Positions 16,080 through 25,092 are shown, counted from the first letter of the stretch. The stretch: 64,000 nucleotides of DNA from Chelativorans alearensis (GCF_010993735.1 NZ_WQNI01000012.1:1-64000); one strand, 5' to 3'. Program-made: numbers and translations. The notes: a model not told the origin generated them from the letters alone.

Positions 16080-17462
16080 ATGACCATTGCTTCGATCAAT
16101 CCTGCGACTGGCGAGACCCGCGCACGCTTCGAGGAGATGTCCCCCGCCGATACGCGGGCCATCATCGAGCAGGTGCATGCAGCCTGGCAGGAGTGGCGCG
16201 AGCGCGACTTCGCCGATCGCGCCACGCTGATGTGGGAAGCCGCACGCATCCTGCGGGATGGCGCGCGGGACTATGGGCACCTGATGACGGAGGAGATGGG
16301 CAAGCCTATCAAGCAGGCTGTCGCGGAGGCCGAGAAATGCGCCTGGAGTTGCGAGTACTTCGCCGACAACGCGGCGGACTTCCTCGCGCCGGAGATGGTC
16401 GATATCGGGCGCCGCAAAAGCTATGTGAGCTTCCATCCCCTCGGTTGCGTTCTGGCGATCATGCCCTGGAACTTTCCATTCTGGCAGGTCTTCCGTTTTG
16501 CCGCGCCCGCCATGATGGCGGGCAACGCTGTGGTTTTAAAGCATGCAGCGAATGTGCCTTCCTCGGCGCTAGCGGTGGAAGAGATCTTCCGCAAGGCGGG
16601 CTTTCCGGAGAATCTCTTCCGCACGCTTTTGATCGGTTCGGATGCCGTCTCCTCTGTCATTGAGAACCCGCTTGTCCGGGCCATTACGCTCACTGGCAGC
16701 GTGCCGGCCGGCCGGGCGGTGGCGAGCCAAGCCGGCGAAGCGCTGAAGAAAACCGTGCTCGAACTGGGCGGTAGCGATGCCTATCTCATCCTCGAAGACG
16801 CCGACATTTCCTTTGCCGCGAAGGTGGCGGCTGAAGGTCGCCTGGTGAACTCCGGCCAGAGTTGCATCGCAGCCAAGCGCTTCATCGTCATCGATAGTGT
16901 ACGCTTCCAATTCGAGGAAGCGCTTGTTGCGGAGATGCAAGAAGCCAGGATGGGTGATCCATTATCGGAGGACACGGCGATCGGCCCCATGGCGCGCCAC
17001 GATCTGCGCGACGACCTGCACCGCCAGGTCGAGGAAAGCGTTCGTATGGGGGCGCGCTGCCTTCTTGGCGGCACTATTCCTGAGGGACCCGGCGCCTATT
17101 ATCCCGCAACCGTGCTGACCGACGTGAAACGCGGAATGCCGGCCTATGAAGAGGAAATCTTCGGGCCCGTCGCTGCCATCATATCCGCCGTCGACGATGT
17201 TGACGCAGTCACAAAAGCAAACGATTCGGTCTTCGGCCTCGGCGGCGGGGTTTTCACACGCGACCTCGAGCGTGGCGAACGTCTTGCGACCGCTGGGATG
17301 GAGGCCGGTTCAGTATTCGTGAATGCCACCGTTCAATCCCACCCGAAGCTTCCGTTTGGCGGTGTAAAGGAGAGCGGCTACGGCCGCGAACTTTCGCACT
17401 ACGGGATCAAGGAGTTCGTCAATATCAAGACGGTGGTGGTGGCGGAAAGCGGCGGCGGATAG
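16080..17462 (+). CDS. Aldehyde dehydrogenase, succinate-semialdehyde type (Sad/YneI-like)
   Basis: The 460-residue enzyme has the NAD(P) aldehyde dehydrogenase signature residues: N131 in IMPWNFPFWQ, the general base E228 in LELGGSDAYL, and nucleophile C262 in NSGQSCIAAKRF. Sequence throughout resembles E. coli Sad/YneI, which oxidises succinate semialdehyde to succinate, for example ALKKTVLELGGSD, GPMARHDLRDDLH and GVKESGYGRELSHYGIKEF. ATG 16080 begins the conserved IASINPATGE. No close metabolic neighbour is present, so the natural aldehyde could differ. Cytosolic. Confidence 0.87.
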   Translation: MTIASINPATGETRARFEEMSPADTRAIIEQVHAAWQEWRERDFADRATLMWEAARILRDGARDYGHLMTEEMGKPIKQAVAEAEKCAWSCEYFADNAADFLAPEMVDIGRRKSYVSFHPLGCVLAIMPWNFPFWQVFRFAAPAMMAGNAVVLKHAANVPSSALAVEEIFRKAGFPENLFRTLLIGSDAVSSVIENPLVRAITLTGSVPAGRAVASQAGEALKKTVLELGGSDAYLILEDADISFAAKVAAEGRLVNSGQSCIAAKRFIVIDSVRFQFEEALVAEMQEARMGDPLSEDTAIGPMARHDLRDDLHRQVEESVRMGARCLLGGTIPEGPGAYYPATVLTDVKRGMPAYEEEIFGPVAAIISAVDDVDAVTKANDSVFGLGGGVFTRDLERGERLATAGMEAGSVFVNATVQSHPKLPFGGVKESGYGRELSHYGIKEFVNIKTVVVAESGGG

Positions 17463-17913
17463 TCACCGCGCAAACGACAGAGCTTGCCGCCCCCGCGCGT
17501 ATGCACGCCGTTGCGACTGCTGGTCCATCAAGGCAGCATTTGCAAGTTCGCAAAGACACCCAGAGCGAACTCAGCAGCCATGCCGAAGACGAGAAGGGCT
17601 GATGTGCCAGCACAGTCGCCGTCATCGTCAAAGTTCCCAGCCTAGCGGTCGTAGGCCCCCGGGAGCTGCAGAATTGATCGGCCCGATCACACGCGGATAA
17701 CAGAAGAGCGAGACGACAGGGTTTGCCACGGCGGCGGGTAAAGCGTGGCCCCCGTCCCGCTGTCCTTATGCGTTCCGGTCACCGCGATATACCGAGCCGC
17801 GGCAGTGTCACGTGTTGTTACCTCGTTGGAACACTATGGCCGACAATGCATTAACCGACAGGAAAATCGGGGAAGGAGGGAATCGGAGCGACCTCAATCG
17901 AAGGAGACGCGGC
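17463..17913 (+). other. Gene-free interval before the sigma factor
   Basis: No supported gene in about 450 bases. It contains one loose stress-type promoter candidate (17828-17852) and an AAGGAG ribosome binding site at 17901-17906 for the sigma factor. Confidence 0.5.
17828..17852 (+). promoter_or_regulatory. Weak EcfG-like promoter candidate (GGAAC-N18-TT)
   Basis: GGAAC at 17828-17832 and TT at 17851-17852 fit the looser form of the consensus, but the -10 reads CATT rather than NGTT. It lies 61 bases before the sigma-factor start and would imply autoregulation. Confidence 0.25.
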
Positions 17914-18480
17914 ATGCCGCCGTCACCCAACTCGAAGAACGGTACCCCATATCACCCGGATGGCGAGATCGTTGCCTTAATTCCAGCGCTAAGAGCTTTT
18001 GCACGTACATTCTGTCGTGACCGACATGATGCTGACGACCTTGTCCAGGAAACGCTGACCAAAGGACTGGCAAACATTCACCAGTTTCAGCCCGGCACGA
18101 GCATGAAGTCCTGGCTCTTCACGATCATGCGCAACACCTTCTGCACCCGCACAAAGATCACGCGGCGTGAACTGCCCGGCGCAGAGGACTGCGCGTCCAC
18201 GCGACCAACAGTAGATCCAACACAAGAATGGTCTATCCGCGGCAGCGAGCTGCGCGAGGCTGTCCAGCGACTACCGAGCCAGCAGCGGCAGGTGCTTGTG
18301 CTTGTCGGTGTTCTCGGCGCTAGCTATGAGGAGGCGGCAGAAATTTGCGGTTGCGCGATAGGAACGATCAAGAGTCGCCTGAATCGCGCCCGCCTGCGTC
18401 TTGTCGATGAGTTAAGAGAAGAATCACCTCACTCAACAATTGAGTTGGCAGATGAGAATCCTGTCAACTTAGTGAAGTAA
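17914..18480 (+). CDS. ECF sigma factor, EcfG/RpoE2-like
   Basis: The 188-residue protein has region 2 (IPALRAFARTFCRDRHDADDLVQETL then MKSWLFTIMRNTF) and region 4 (LPSQQRQVLVLVGVLG, then YEEAAEICGCAIGTIKSRLNRAR helix-turn-helix). The region 4 EEAAEICGCAIGTIKSR stretch is typical of EcfG-type general stress sigma factors. It would direct RNA polymerase to GGAAC-type promoters. The start at 17914 is fixed by AAGGAG 7 bases upstream; the longer open frame to 17812 lacks sigma sequence. No PhyR or canonical NepR gene is adjacent, so it may be a secondary paralogue. The terminal about 20 codons are AT-rich. Confidence 0.85.
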   Translation: MPPSPNSKNGTPYHPDGEIVALIPALRAFARTFCRDRHDADDLVQETLTKGLANIHQFQPGTSMKSWLFTIMRNTFCTRTKITRRELPGAEDCASTRPTVDPTQEWSIRGSELREAVQRLPSQQRQVLVLVGVLGASYEEAAEICGCAIGTIKSRLNRARLRLVDELREESPHSTIELADENPVNLVK

Positions 18481-18641
18481 CATCCGCTGGATAAGTAAAT
18501 TATTATAAGGCATTCGCCAATATTAATTTATATCTTATTCACCCTACACTTCACTATCGTACCTATTCAAATTAATAACTTCAGGAAAAATGGAGTAATT
18601 TTCTCATGCAGGAGAAGAAGCGGAAAATGAGCTAGGTTGCC
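18481..18641 (+). other. AT-rich intergenic island
   Basis: Between the sigma factor and udgX the base composition flips to strongly AT-rich for roughly 120 bases, with runs such as taaattattataagg and ccaatattaatttatatc. The surroundings are GC-rich. I see no coding frame. It may be a promoter or nucleoid-protein binding region, or a scar of transfer. Confidence 0.6.
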
Positions 18642-19259
18642 ATGGACGCGGCAAAGGAAGGGAAGCTCGGACCGCTTAAAACGGCGCGTGAGGAGGCGGC
18701 GGATTGCACACGCTGCGACCTCTACAAGAACGCCACCCAGACCGTCTTCGGCGAGGGCGGCGCAAAGGCCAGTGTCGTTTTCGTCGGTGAGCAGCCAGGT
18801 GACAGGGAGGATATAGAGGGGCGACCCTTCGTCGGCCCGGCCGGCCGGCTTTTCGACACCATCCTCGAGGAAACGGGCATTGATCGCAAGAAGACTTACG
18901 TGACCAATGCTGTAAAGCATTTCAAATTCCAGTCGCGCGGTAAGCGTCGCATCCACTCCAAGCCCAATGCCGGTGAAATCCGCGCCTGCCGCTGGTGGCT
19001 CGGCCAAGAACTGACGATGATCCAGCCGGATTTGGCGGTGGCGCTGGGTGCCACAGCGGTGCGCGCGCTCACCGGCAAGGCGCTTGCGGTGAATACATTG
19101 CGCGGCAGCGTGGTGGAGAGCGCGGAGGGCGTGCCCGTTTTCATCACCGTGCACCCGTCATCGCTCTTGCGCATTCCCGACCGGGAGGCTCGGCATACCG
19201 CGCGCGAGCGCTTTGCCGAGGACATGCGCAAGGTGAAGACGATGATGAGAAAAGGGTAG
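18642..19259 (+). CDS. udgX: UdgX-type uracil-DNA binding/cross-linking protein
   Basis: The 205-residue protein belongs to the family 4-like uracil-DNA glycosylases. It shows GEQPGDREDIEGRPFVGPAG (motif A) and the UdgX-specific loop KRRIHSKP, with His at residue 105. In Mycobacterium smegmatis UdgX the equivalent His bonds covalently to the abasic sugar, so the enzyme traps uracil sites instead of releasing them. Cys residues in CTRCDLY and RACRWW, plus others, fit the 4Fe-4S cluster. VHPSSLLRI is the C-terminal motif. It may protect or mark uracil-containing DNA under stress. No regulator is fused. Confidence 0.92.
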   Translation: MDAAKEGKLGPLKTAREEAADCTRCDLYKNATQTVFGEGGAKASVVFVGEQPGDREDIEGRPFVGPAGRLFDTILEETGIDRKKTYVTNAVKHFKFQSRGKRRIHSKPNAGEIRACRWWLGQELTMIQPDLAVALGATAVRALTGKALAVNTLRGSVVESAEGVPVFITVHPSSLLRIPDREARHTARERFAEDMRKVKTMMRKG

Positions 19260-19298
19260 TGCCGGCCGGCGCTGCACCTCCCCCACGGCCTTCGCCTT

Positions 19299-19315
19299 GC
19301 CCGCTTCGCGCGGGC
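19299..19315. terminator. Hairpin between convergent genes
   Basis: GCCCGC, a 5-base loop and GCGGGC form a perfect 6-bp stem between the udgX and exchanger gene ends. No T-run is present, so termination activity is uncertain. Confidence 0.3.
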
Positions 19316-19433
19316 GATCGAGGTAGGAGCCGAAGTGGGTCCGCTCCTGGTTTTCGCGCACTCCGAGGTTCTTTACATCCAACCCTGTACGGGGAGGTAG
19401 CTAGTATTAACGGCGTCTTGCTGGCGGCGAGGC

Positions 19434-20465
19434 TCATATCGTCACCAGAACCACGGAGCTAGCGTAAAGAATTAACACAATGGCGCTTTCAAAGCCGATT
19501 CCGGCTACGCCGCTGCGCTCGCGCCGAAGCAACCCAAGCACGATCACACCTGTCATCAGAATCGCGATCAAGGCGGTGGTAAAGTCGTCGGGGGTAAAAG
19601 CAGCGTAGATCGAGCCATTGTAGACAACATCGGACAGGCTTAAGAACAGGACCTCGAAGGCATTACCACCGATGACGTCGCCAACTGCGAGACTGACAGC
19701 GCCGATCCGCACGGCAGCAATGGCCGTGACGAGTTCGGGAAGCGAAGTCGCGATTGCCGTGAAGACCGTGCCGACCACCGTTGCCGAAAGACCGGTCCGC
19801 GCAATGATGGCAATCCCGGCCTCCGCAACGGCGTAGCCGGCCACTGCCGTCACGACGGCATGGAAAGCGAAGCGCCCCCACAGGGAAGCCATTGTCTCCG
19901 CTTCTCGATCCTCCTCGACGGCTGAGATCTCCTCCCGCGTTTGTGCCGTCCGGACTGGCCGCCACATGGGCTCGTCGCGGATACGGCCGAGTAATCTGAT
20001 GCCGAACGCGTAGACGACAAGGGTCAGGAATGAGGCGGGATGGATGCCCCATATGATGACCTGCGGTTCGGAGGCAGCGATCAGCGGAATCGTCAGCAAC
20101 GTTACAAGCAGCACACCTTGAACGAGGCCGGTGACGCTCGCGGCAGCATGCTCCAGATTTGCCTGGCGATAGGTGAGATCGGCCACGGCAAGAAAAGTCG
20201 TCTGTGCGGTGAGGCCGCCCAGGGCGTTGCCGATGGCCAGGCTTGGGTGATCCTGGGCGGCGGCGGTCACCGACGCGATGGCGCCAGGCAGCGATGTGCT
20301 GGCGCCGACGAACAGTGCTCCGGCGACAATTTCCCCCAGGCCGGTGCGATCTGCCAGCCGGTCCGATACCCAGGCGAGCCGAGTACCGGCGAGCACGATC
20401 ACCACGGTTGCGCCGAAGAAGACGGCAGCAATGATCGGCAACGGCAGAGTTTCGACAGCAGCCAT
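19434..20465 (-). CDS. Sodium/calcium exchanger family membrane protein
   Basis: The 343-residue protein has two homologous five-helix halves of the CaCA exchanger superfamily. The alpha-repeats are GALFVGASTSLPGAIAS (about residue 50) and TAIATSLPELVTAIAAVRIG with DVIGGNAFEVLFLS (about residues 240-275). The conserved acidic and Asn residues bind Ca2+ or Na+. It probably exports Ca2+ from the cytoplasm. A hydrophilic cytosolic loop near residues 165-195 separates the halves. No partner genes are visible. Confidence 0.85.
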   Translation of the reverse strand: MAAVETLPLPIIAAVFFGATVVIVLAGTRLAWVSDRLADRTGLGEIVAGALFVGASTSLPGAIASVTAAAQDHPSLAIGNALGGLTAQTTFLAVADLTYRQANLEHAAASVTGLVQGVLLVTLLTIPLIAASEPQVIIWGIHPASFLTLVVYAFGIRLLGRIRDEPMWRPVRTAQTREEISAVEEDREAETMASLWGRFAFHAVVTAVAGYAVAEAGIAIIARTGLSATVVGTVFTAIATSLPELVTAIAAVRIGAVSLAVGDVIGGNAFEVLFLSLSDVVYNGSIYAAFTPDDFTTALIAILMTGVIVLGLLRRERSGVAGIGFESAIVLILYASSVVLVTI

Positions 20466-20675
20466 GAGGGCTAAACAAACGGGGGGCCAATTTGGTCCGG
20501 GAACCTAGGTTCGGCGCAGCCATGACGCCTTAGAAGGATCACAAAGTGTCCCATAGCTACCGTTCGAGATCATCCAACATGGCCTCCCTCGACCTGACAA
20601 GCTTTCAATACACGGGATAAGCCACGGTTTTTGCCGATCGACGAACAAGAACGTGCGTGGTGGCTGTCCTTTCTT

Positions 20676-21776
20676 TCACACTCGCGTCACGGTCTTCAGT
20701 TGCTCAATATTCTTGCTATCGGAAAGAAATAGAGCGACTGGCTGTAGCGCTGGTATGCGCGCACAGACGACGACTATGGCGAGCATTGTCGGCACAGCTA
20801 CCAAGGCACCCAAGATGCCCCAGACCCACGACCAGAACATCAACGCGATGAGAATTGCGAGAGGCGATAGTGCAAGCTGCTCTCCTTGCAATTTCGGATC
20901 GATATAATTTCCCATAATTTGTTCAATGATCAGCAACCCGACGCCATACAGAGCCGCCGATAAAGGGGAAAGTTGAAGGAAAGCAAACGCGGCCGGCAAT
21001 ATTCCTGCCACGATTGACCCTACCGTAGGAATATAGTTGAGCAAAAACGCAAGAACCGCCCAGACGAGGATAAAATCGAGTTGCCACCCCCAACTCCATA
21101 AGGCGTACAAAAGAGCAGTGGCTAGGCCTAACGCCGTTCTCACTGCCAGGTACCATCGAATGCGCACAGCAATCGTGGACAGCGCAGAATGGTATAGCTT
21201 ATCCTCGTTTCGCGCTGTTGTAGCCCGCAACTTTGCTTCGAGAGAAGGGGCTTCAAGCAACAGCAGGAGCACGAGAAAGAAGATCAGTGATATGATCCCG
21301 GCAGCACTCCAGATCGATTGAATGACCGTTGACGCATAGCCGACGACTGAATTGATCAATCCGCCTGACACCGCGTCGTTCTGGCCACCGGTCAACCCGG
21401 CGGATTCTACCCAAGCATAGAGCCTATCCTGCCAGACCTGAAAAACAGGCTCGTATTTCGGCAAGCCCGCGGTGATCTGGCGTGCTGCAACAGCAAGGCC
21501 GACCAGGAACAGTCCGAAGACGAGGAGCATGAGCAACAGTGCCGCCACATGCCCGAGCCAGCGCAGCGAGCGAGGCATACGATCTCTCACAAAGGCATCC
21601 ACGGGCCAAACGGCAAGCGCAGTGAAAAATGAGAAGGCGATCGTCGATGACAGCCAAGAGGTGGCCCGCAATGCGGTAACCACAAGGATCAGGGCGACGA
21701 GAACGGAAAACCAACAGGCAAGATGATACCAGCGCTCACGCTGCTCCTTTTGTCCGGTTTGATGGTTGTGGGACAC
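20676..21776 (-). CDS. AI-2E family transporter
   Basis: The 366-residue multi-pass protein matches the AI-2E/PerM family. The most diagnostic part is LLNYIPTVGSIVAGILPAAFAF, followed by GNYIDPKLQGEQLALSPLAILIALMFWSWVWGILGALVAVP. Known members export autoinducer-2 or exchange ions; the cargo here cannot be deduced. The N-terminus is hydrophilic with QTGQKEQRER before the first helix. It stands alone, with 210 bases to the exchanger gene and 66 to the SDR. Confidence 0.85.
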   Translation of the reverse strand: MSHNHQTGQKEQRERWYHLACWFSVLVALILVVTALRATSWLSSTIAFSFFTALAVWPVDAFVRDRMPRSLRWLGHVAALLLMLLVFGLFLVGLAVAARQITAGLPKYEPVFQVWQDRLYAWVESAGLTGGQNDAVSGGLINSVVGYASTVIQSIWSAAGIISLIFFLVLLLLLEAPSLEAKLRATTARNEDKLYHSALSTIAVRIRWYLAVRTALGLATALLYALWSWGWQLDFILVWAVLAFLLNYIPTVGSIVAGILPAAFAFLQLSPLSAALYGVGLLIIEQIMGNYIDPKLQGEQLALSPLAILIALMFWSWVWGILGALVAVPTMLAIVVVCARIPALQPVALFLSDSKNIEQLKTVTRV

Positions 21777-21842
21777 CTTGCGCCTTCCAGCTTAAGCACT
21801 ATGGCAAAGCAATAGCTGTCGCTCTCAACGGAGTACCTTCGA

Positions 21843-22811
21843 TCAGTAGCCCCCTATGATCGGAAGAATCTCCCCGGTGATGTAGCTGGAGCAGTGCGAA
21901 GAGGCGAAAAACACATATGCCGGCGCGATCTCTTCCGGTTGCGCCGGTCTTTTCATCGGCGTGTTCTTCCCGAAGTCAACGATCTTGTCGGCGGAACGAT
22001 CCGAGGGGTTGAGCGGTGTCCAGACGGGTCCCGGAGCTACCGCATTGACACGGATTCCCCGCGAAATCAGGGTGGCGGAAAGAGCTCGCGTGAAGGCGTG
22101 GATGCCTCCTTTCGTCATCGAGTAATCCAGAAGGTGGCCACTGCCTTCAATGCCGGTGATCGAGCCGCTGTTGATGATGGCCGAGCCAGGCTTCATATGG
22201 CGCACTGCAATTTGACTCATATAGAAGCAGCTATAGAGATTGGTCCTGAGCGTCGTATCGAAATGCTGCGGGCTAAGATCCTCTAACGCGAGTGCGTGGT
22301 ATTGAAATGCGGCGTTGTTGACCAGCACATCGAGAGAACCGAATTCGGCGATCACTCTTGCAACTGTCTCTTCGCAGACCTCTTTGCGGCTGATATCACC
22401 CGGTATCAACAGGCAGCGGCGGCCTTCATTCCTTACTGCGTTTGCGGTTTCCTCAGCATCGAAGTGTTCGGTGAGATAGGAAAGTGCGACGTTGGCGCCC
22501 TCGCGCGCAAAAAGCACCGCAACCGCTCTTCCGATTCCGGAATCTCCACCCGTCACAAGGGCCGTCTTCCCCTCGAGTTTATGCGACCCGCGGTAGTAGG
22601 GCGCGTCGTACATGGGTGGTGGCTCCACCAGCACTTCATCGCCGGGCTTTTGCAGATGCTGGCGTGGAAATGGCGGTTCCGGATATTCGCGGGCGCCGGC
22701 TTGCATCGCACCACCTTCGGGAGCCCTGCCTTCCTTGGTGCTGTCGATCTCTTGTTGCACTTCGCGTTGGGTATCAGCTGTCTGGCGCGCTTCACGTTCC
22801 CTGTCTGTCAT
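21843..22811 (-). CDS. SDR oxidoreductase of the YghA / general stress protein 39 type
   Basis: The 322-residue short-chain dehydrogenase has an N-terminal hydrophilic extension (about 80 residues, with the EYPEPPFPRQHLQKPGDE box typical of this subgroup). The Rossmann fold follows: ALVTGGDSGIGRAVA, LVNNAAFQ, Ser in SGSITG, and YSMTK as catalytic Tyr/Lys. The C-terminus is SSYITGEILPIIGG. GSP39-like members are stress-induced NAD(P)-dependent alcohol or aldehyde reductases. The start at 22811 has GAGGAG upstream. A GGAAC-N17-TGTT element lies 201 bases upstream. Confidence 0.87.
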   Translation of the reverse strand: MTDREREARQTADTQREVQQEIDSTKEGRAPEGGAMQAGAREYPEPPFPRQHLQKPGDEVLVEPPPMYDAPYYRGSHKLEGKTALVTGGDSGIGRAVAVLFAREGANVALSYLTEHFDAEETANAVRNEGRRCLLIPGDISRKEVCEETVARVIAEFGSLDVLVNNAAFQYHALALEDLSPQHFDTTLRTNLYSCFYMSQIAVRHMKPGSAIINSGSITGIEGSGHLLDYSMTKGGIHAFTRALSATLISRGIRVNAVAPGPVWTPLNPSDRSADKIVDFGKNTPMKRPAQPEEIAPAYVFFASSHCSSYITGEILPIIGGY

Positions 22812-23011
22812 GGTCGCTCCTCTACTGCTTTCCCGTTCAGGCGACCGCTTCCGCTCGACGTCCAGTGCACTGGGCCTCACGGGTGGTCACTTGGACGCCG
22901 CTGTGGTCGCGGGTTGCTGCTGAGAACTTCGCCGCGACGGTGCCGTCATAAGGCTCCACCGAATTTGCGCGCGATCCACTCACAGGCCTCGCTCCACGAT
23001 CACGGTCGCAA

Positions 23012-23037
23012 AACACCGCCCTCCCACGAAATGTTCC
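23012..23037 (-). promoter_or_regulatory. EcfG-like promoter candidate (GGAAC-N17-TGTT)
   Basis: GGAAC lies at 23037-23033 and TGTT at 23015-23012. It points towards the SDR gene but is about 200 bases from its start. Confidence 0.3.
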
Positions 23038-23085
23038 GAGAGGAGGTGCAGGGGTAAATATTCGCTGGTTGCTGTCTTGAACCCG

Positions 23086-23358
23086 ATGCGGCGGCCGCGG
23101 ACGCAGCGCAGAGGCGGACTTTCACGGCCAGAAACGGACGAACGAACCGCATGCCTCGACCACCGAGCCCGAGGCCTGCTGGACTACGAGGGAGCGGAGT
23201 TCCTGCTCATTGGAGCCCGCACTGATCCGGAGAGGGTATACGACATCGACTTGCCGGCGCAGGAGGAAAGCTATGATCGGGCGGAGGTCATCCGCGAGCT
23301 AAAAATGGTGAAGTTGCGCCATCCGGTCGAGCCCCTCTTCGAGGGCAAATGGGCATGA
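23086..23358 (+). CDS. Hypothetical small protein (90 aa)
   Basis: The product has a basic N-terminus and a more structured C-terminal half (LLDYEGAEFLLIGARTDPER, RAEVIRELKMVKLRHPVEPL). I recognise no family. It lacks a clear ribosome binding site near either the ATG at 23086 or the TTG at 23077. It is convergent with the LigD polymerase gene. It is plausible as a real gene from its composition, but unproven. Confidence 0.4.
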   Translation: MRRPRTQRRGGLSRPETDERTACLDHRARGLLDYEGAEFLLIGARTDPERVYDIDLPAQEESYDRAEVIRELKMVKLRHPVEPLFEGKWA

Positions 23359-23412
23359 TCCTTCCCGCCGCTGAAACCCTCGCTTGCGATCGCGCCGGAT
23401 GCGCCCGTTCTG

Positions 23413-24324
23413 CTACCCGCCTGCAGCAATTCCCAGTGTACGGAGGCTTGCTTTCTTGATGCTCTGGCGCACGTCACCGTAGTTTGCCCAGGCTTCGTGT
23501 GAAGACGGTGATGCGTCTGCCAGGCAAAACTGGCCGGCCGCACGGATCGAATGCAGTTCGTCCCAGCGAACAGGCCAGGCAAGCGGCGCGCCCTCACGGG
23601 CACGGAGCGAATAGGGTGCGATCGCCGAGGCGCCGCGCTCGTTGCGCAGATAGTCGATGAAGATACGCCCCTTGCGCTTTTCCTTGGCGGCGGTCGCTAT
23701 GAAGTGCTCCGGATCGTCCTGTGCGATGCGCTTGGCCACGGCTTCGGCAAAGGCTTTGACAACCGGCCATTCGTGCTGACGCATGAGCGGCGCGACCACG
23801 TGAATCCCCTTTCCGCCTGTGACCAGCGCAAAACTCTCCAGGCCAAGTTCCTCTAAGAGATCACGCACGAGGACGGCGGCATCCTTGACCTTGCCGAAAT
23901 CGACCGCTGGATCCGGATCCAGATCGAAGACAAGGCGGTCGGGGCGCTCGATATCGTCAATCCGCGAGCCCCAGACGTGCAACTCCAGCACACCCATTTG
24001 CGCGGCCGCAACAAGCCCACCGACGTCCTCGATATAAAGATACTCGCCTTCACCGCCATCTTTCTCGCGCACAGAAAGACGGCGAAGCTCGGCGGGAAAG
24101 CCGGCGCTGGCGTGGCGCTGGAAGAAGCACGCCTTTTCGTGACCTTGCGGGCAACGGACAAGGCTTATGAGGCGGCCGGCCACATAAGGCAGTATATGGT
24201 CGGCCATTGCCTCGAAATAGGCCGCAAGATCACGCTTGGTGACGCCCTGCTCAGCATAGAGCACCCGTTCAGGATGGGTCAGCCGGATACCGGCCACCAC
24301 GGCCGTGTCATTGTTTCGCGCCAT
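23413..24324 (-). CDS. ligD: Stand-alone LigD polymerase (NHEJ primase-like) domain protein
   Basis: The 303-residue protein is the archaeo-eukaryotic-primase-like polymerase module of bacterial LigD. It starts LTHPERVLYAEQGVTKRDLA. It has the metal-binding DLDPDP with D134 and D136, TGGKGIHVVAPL, RIFIDYLRN and APYSLRAREGAPLA. It adds a few ribo- or deoxynucleotides at broken DNA ends. In many bacteria it is fused to the ligase; here it stands alone, directly downstream of a broken ku. The ligase and phosphoesterase modules lie 5-7 kb away at 29779-31400. Confidence 0.9.
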   Translation of the reverse strand: MARNNDTAVVAGIRLTHPERVLYAEQGVTKRDLAAYFEAMADHILPYVAGRLISLVRCPQGHEKACFFQRHASAGFPAELRRLSVREKDGGEGEYLYIEDVGGLVAAAQMGVLELHVWGSRIDDIERPDRLVFDLDPDPAVDFGKVKDAAVLVRDLLEELGLESFALVTGGKGIHVVAPLMRQHEWPVVKAFAEAVAKRIAQDDPEHFIATAAKEKRKGRIFIDYLRNERGASAIAPYSLRAREGAPLAWPVRWDELHSIRAAGQFCLADASPSSHEAWANYGDVRQSIKKASLRTLGIAAGG

Positions 24325-24370
24325 GCTTTATTCCACCATGAAAGGAGTATGCCGAGCGCAACCGGCCAAC

Positions 24371-24758
24371 TCAACTCGCGATGTAGTAAGGGCAGTTAAA
24401 CCAGATCGGATCAATCTCGCCCTGATTGACGAACTGGACAAGGTCGAGTGTTCTCTTCGCCTCAAGCTGTACCGCCGCGATTTCCTCAGGATCGAAGAGT
24501 ACATACTGCCCCTTCTCGAGTTCGAAACCCTTGACGATTTCGCCCGTATCGACCGGTCCGACTCCCGGCACCGTCTTCTGATACCGTATGCGCTTGCTGG
24601 ATGGCTCATGAACCTGATGAAAATTGATCTGCCGGCGCGCGTCGTTGCGAAGAGCTTAACGGGCAAACGAGCTTGCCGGTGCCGAGGAACTGGATGGGCG
24701 TTGAATAGATCCGGCCCCTGACGATTGCTGCGATGAATTGAGAGTGCGCGTGAGCCAT
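24371..24758 (-). pseudogene. ku: Broken ku (NHEJ end-binding protein) gene
   Basis: Read leftwards, a frame starting ATG at 24758 gives a short Ku-like N-terminus ending near KLVCP. The next matching segment, VKLFATTRAG, is in a second frame. A third frame then encodes INFHQVHEPSSKRIRYQKTV, PGVGPVDTGEIVKGFELEKG and so on to NCPYYIAS, then TGA at 24371. These match the first third of alphaproteobacterial Ku in order. At least two frameshifts and a stop remove the remaining two-thirds of the core and the C-terminus. The LigD polymerase gene starts 46 bases later. This copy cannot make a working Ku. Confidence 0.82.
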
Positions 24759-25067
24759 CGCTGGTCTCTGCATTCTCAACGGGCTGACCTGGATTCTACG
24801 AAATAGGAGCCTGCTTTGTTCCTTTCGTTGACTCTCTTTGCTCAGCAGTGAGCCAGCCCCACACCTAGCAACATAGCGAATACAACTCCCCGATGCCGGC
24901 AGCCTGTCGGTCGAACACGGCCATAGGGGATACATCAGGATTTTAGCTATGTCCGCTGGTGCCCCGGGAAAGGGAAGCACCGTCTCGCGGCGCCCCATCC
25001 ACGCGGCAAACCGGATGTGGCCTTCGACTACCCGCCAAATCCGCCGGATGCAGAACGAGATACGAAA
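24759..25067 (+). other. Gene-free interval
   Basis: Nothing supported in these about 310 bases upstream of the small envelope-protein genes. Short frames are interrupted and show no family signature. Confidence 0.4.
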
Positions 25068-25092
25068 GGAACATCATGGTCGATCAGACGTT
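25068..25092 (+). promoter_or_regulatory. EcfG-type promoter, best match in window (GGAAC-N16-CGTT)
   Basis: GGAAC at 25068-25072, a 16-base spacer and CGTTGG from 25089 form a complete consensus match. It ends 34 bases before the ElaB-like start at 25127. A 12-codon frame at 25076-25114 overlaps it and is probably not translated. Confidence 0.6.
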
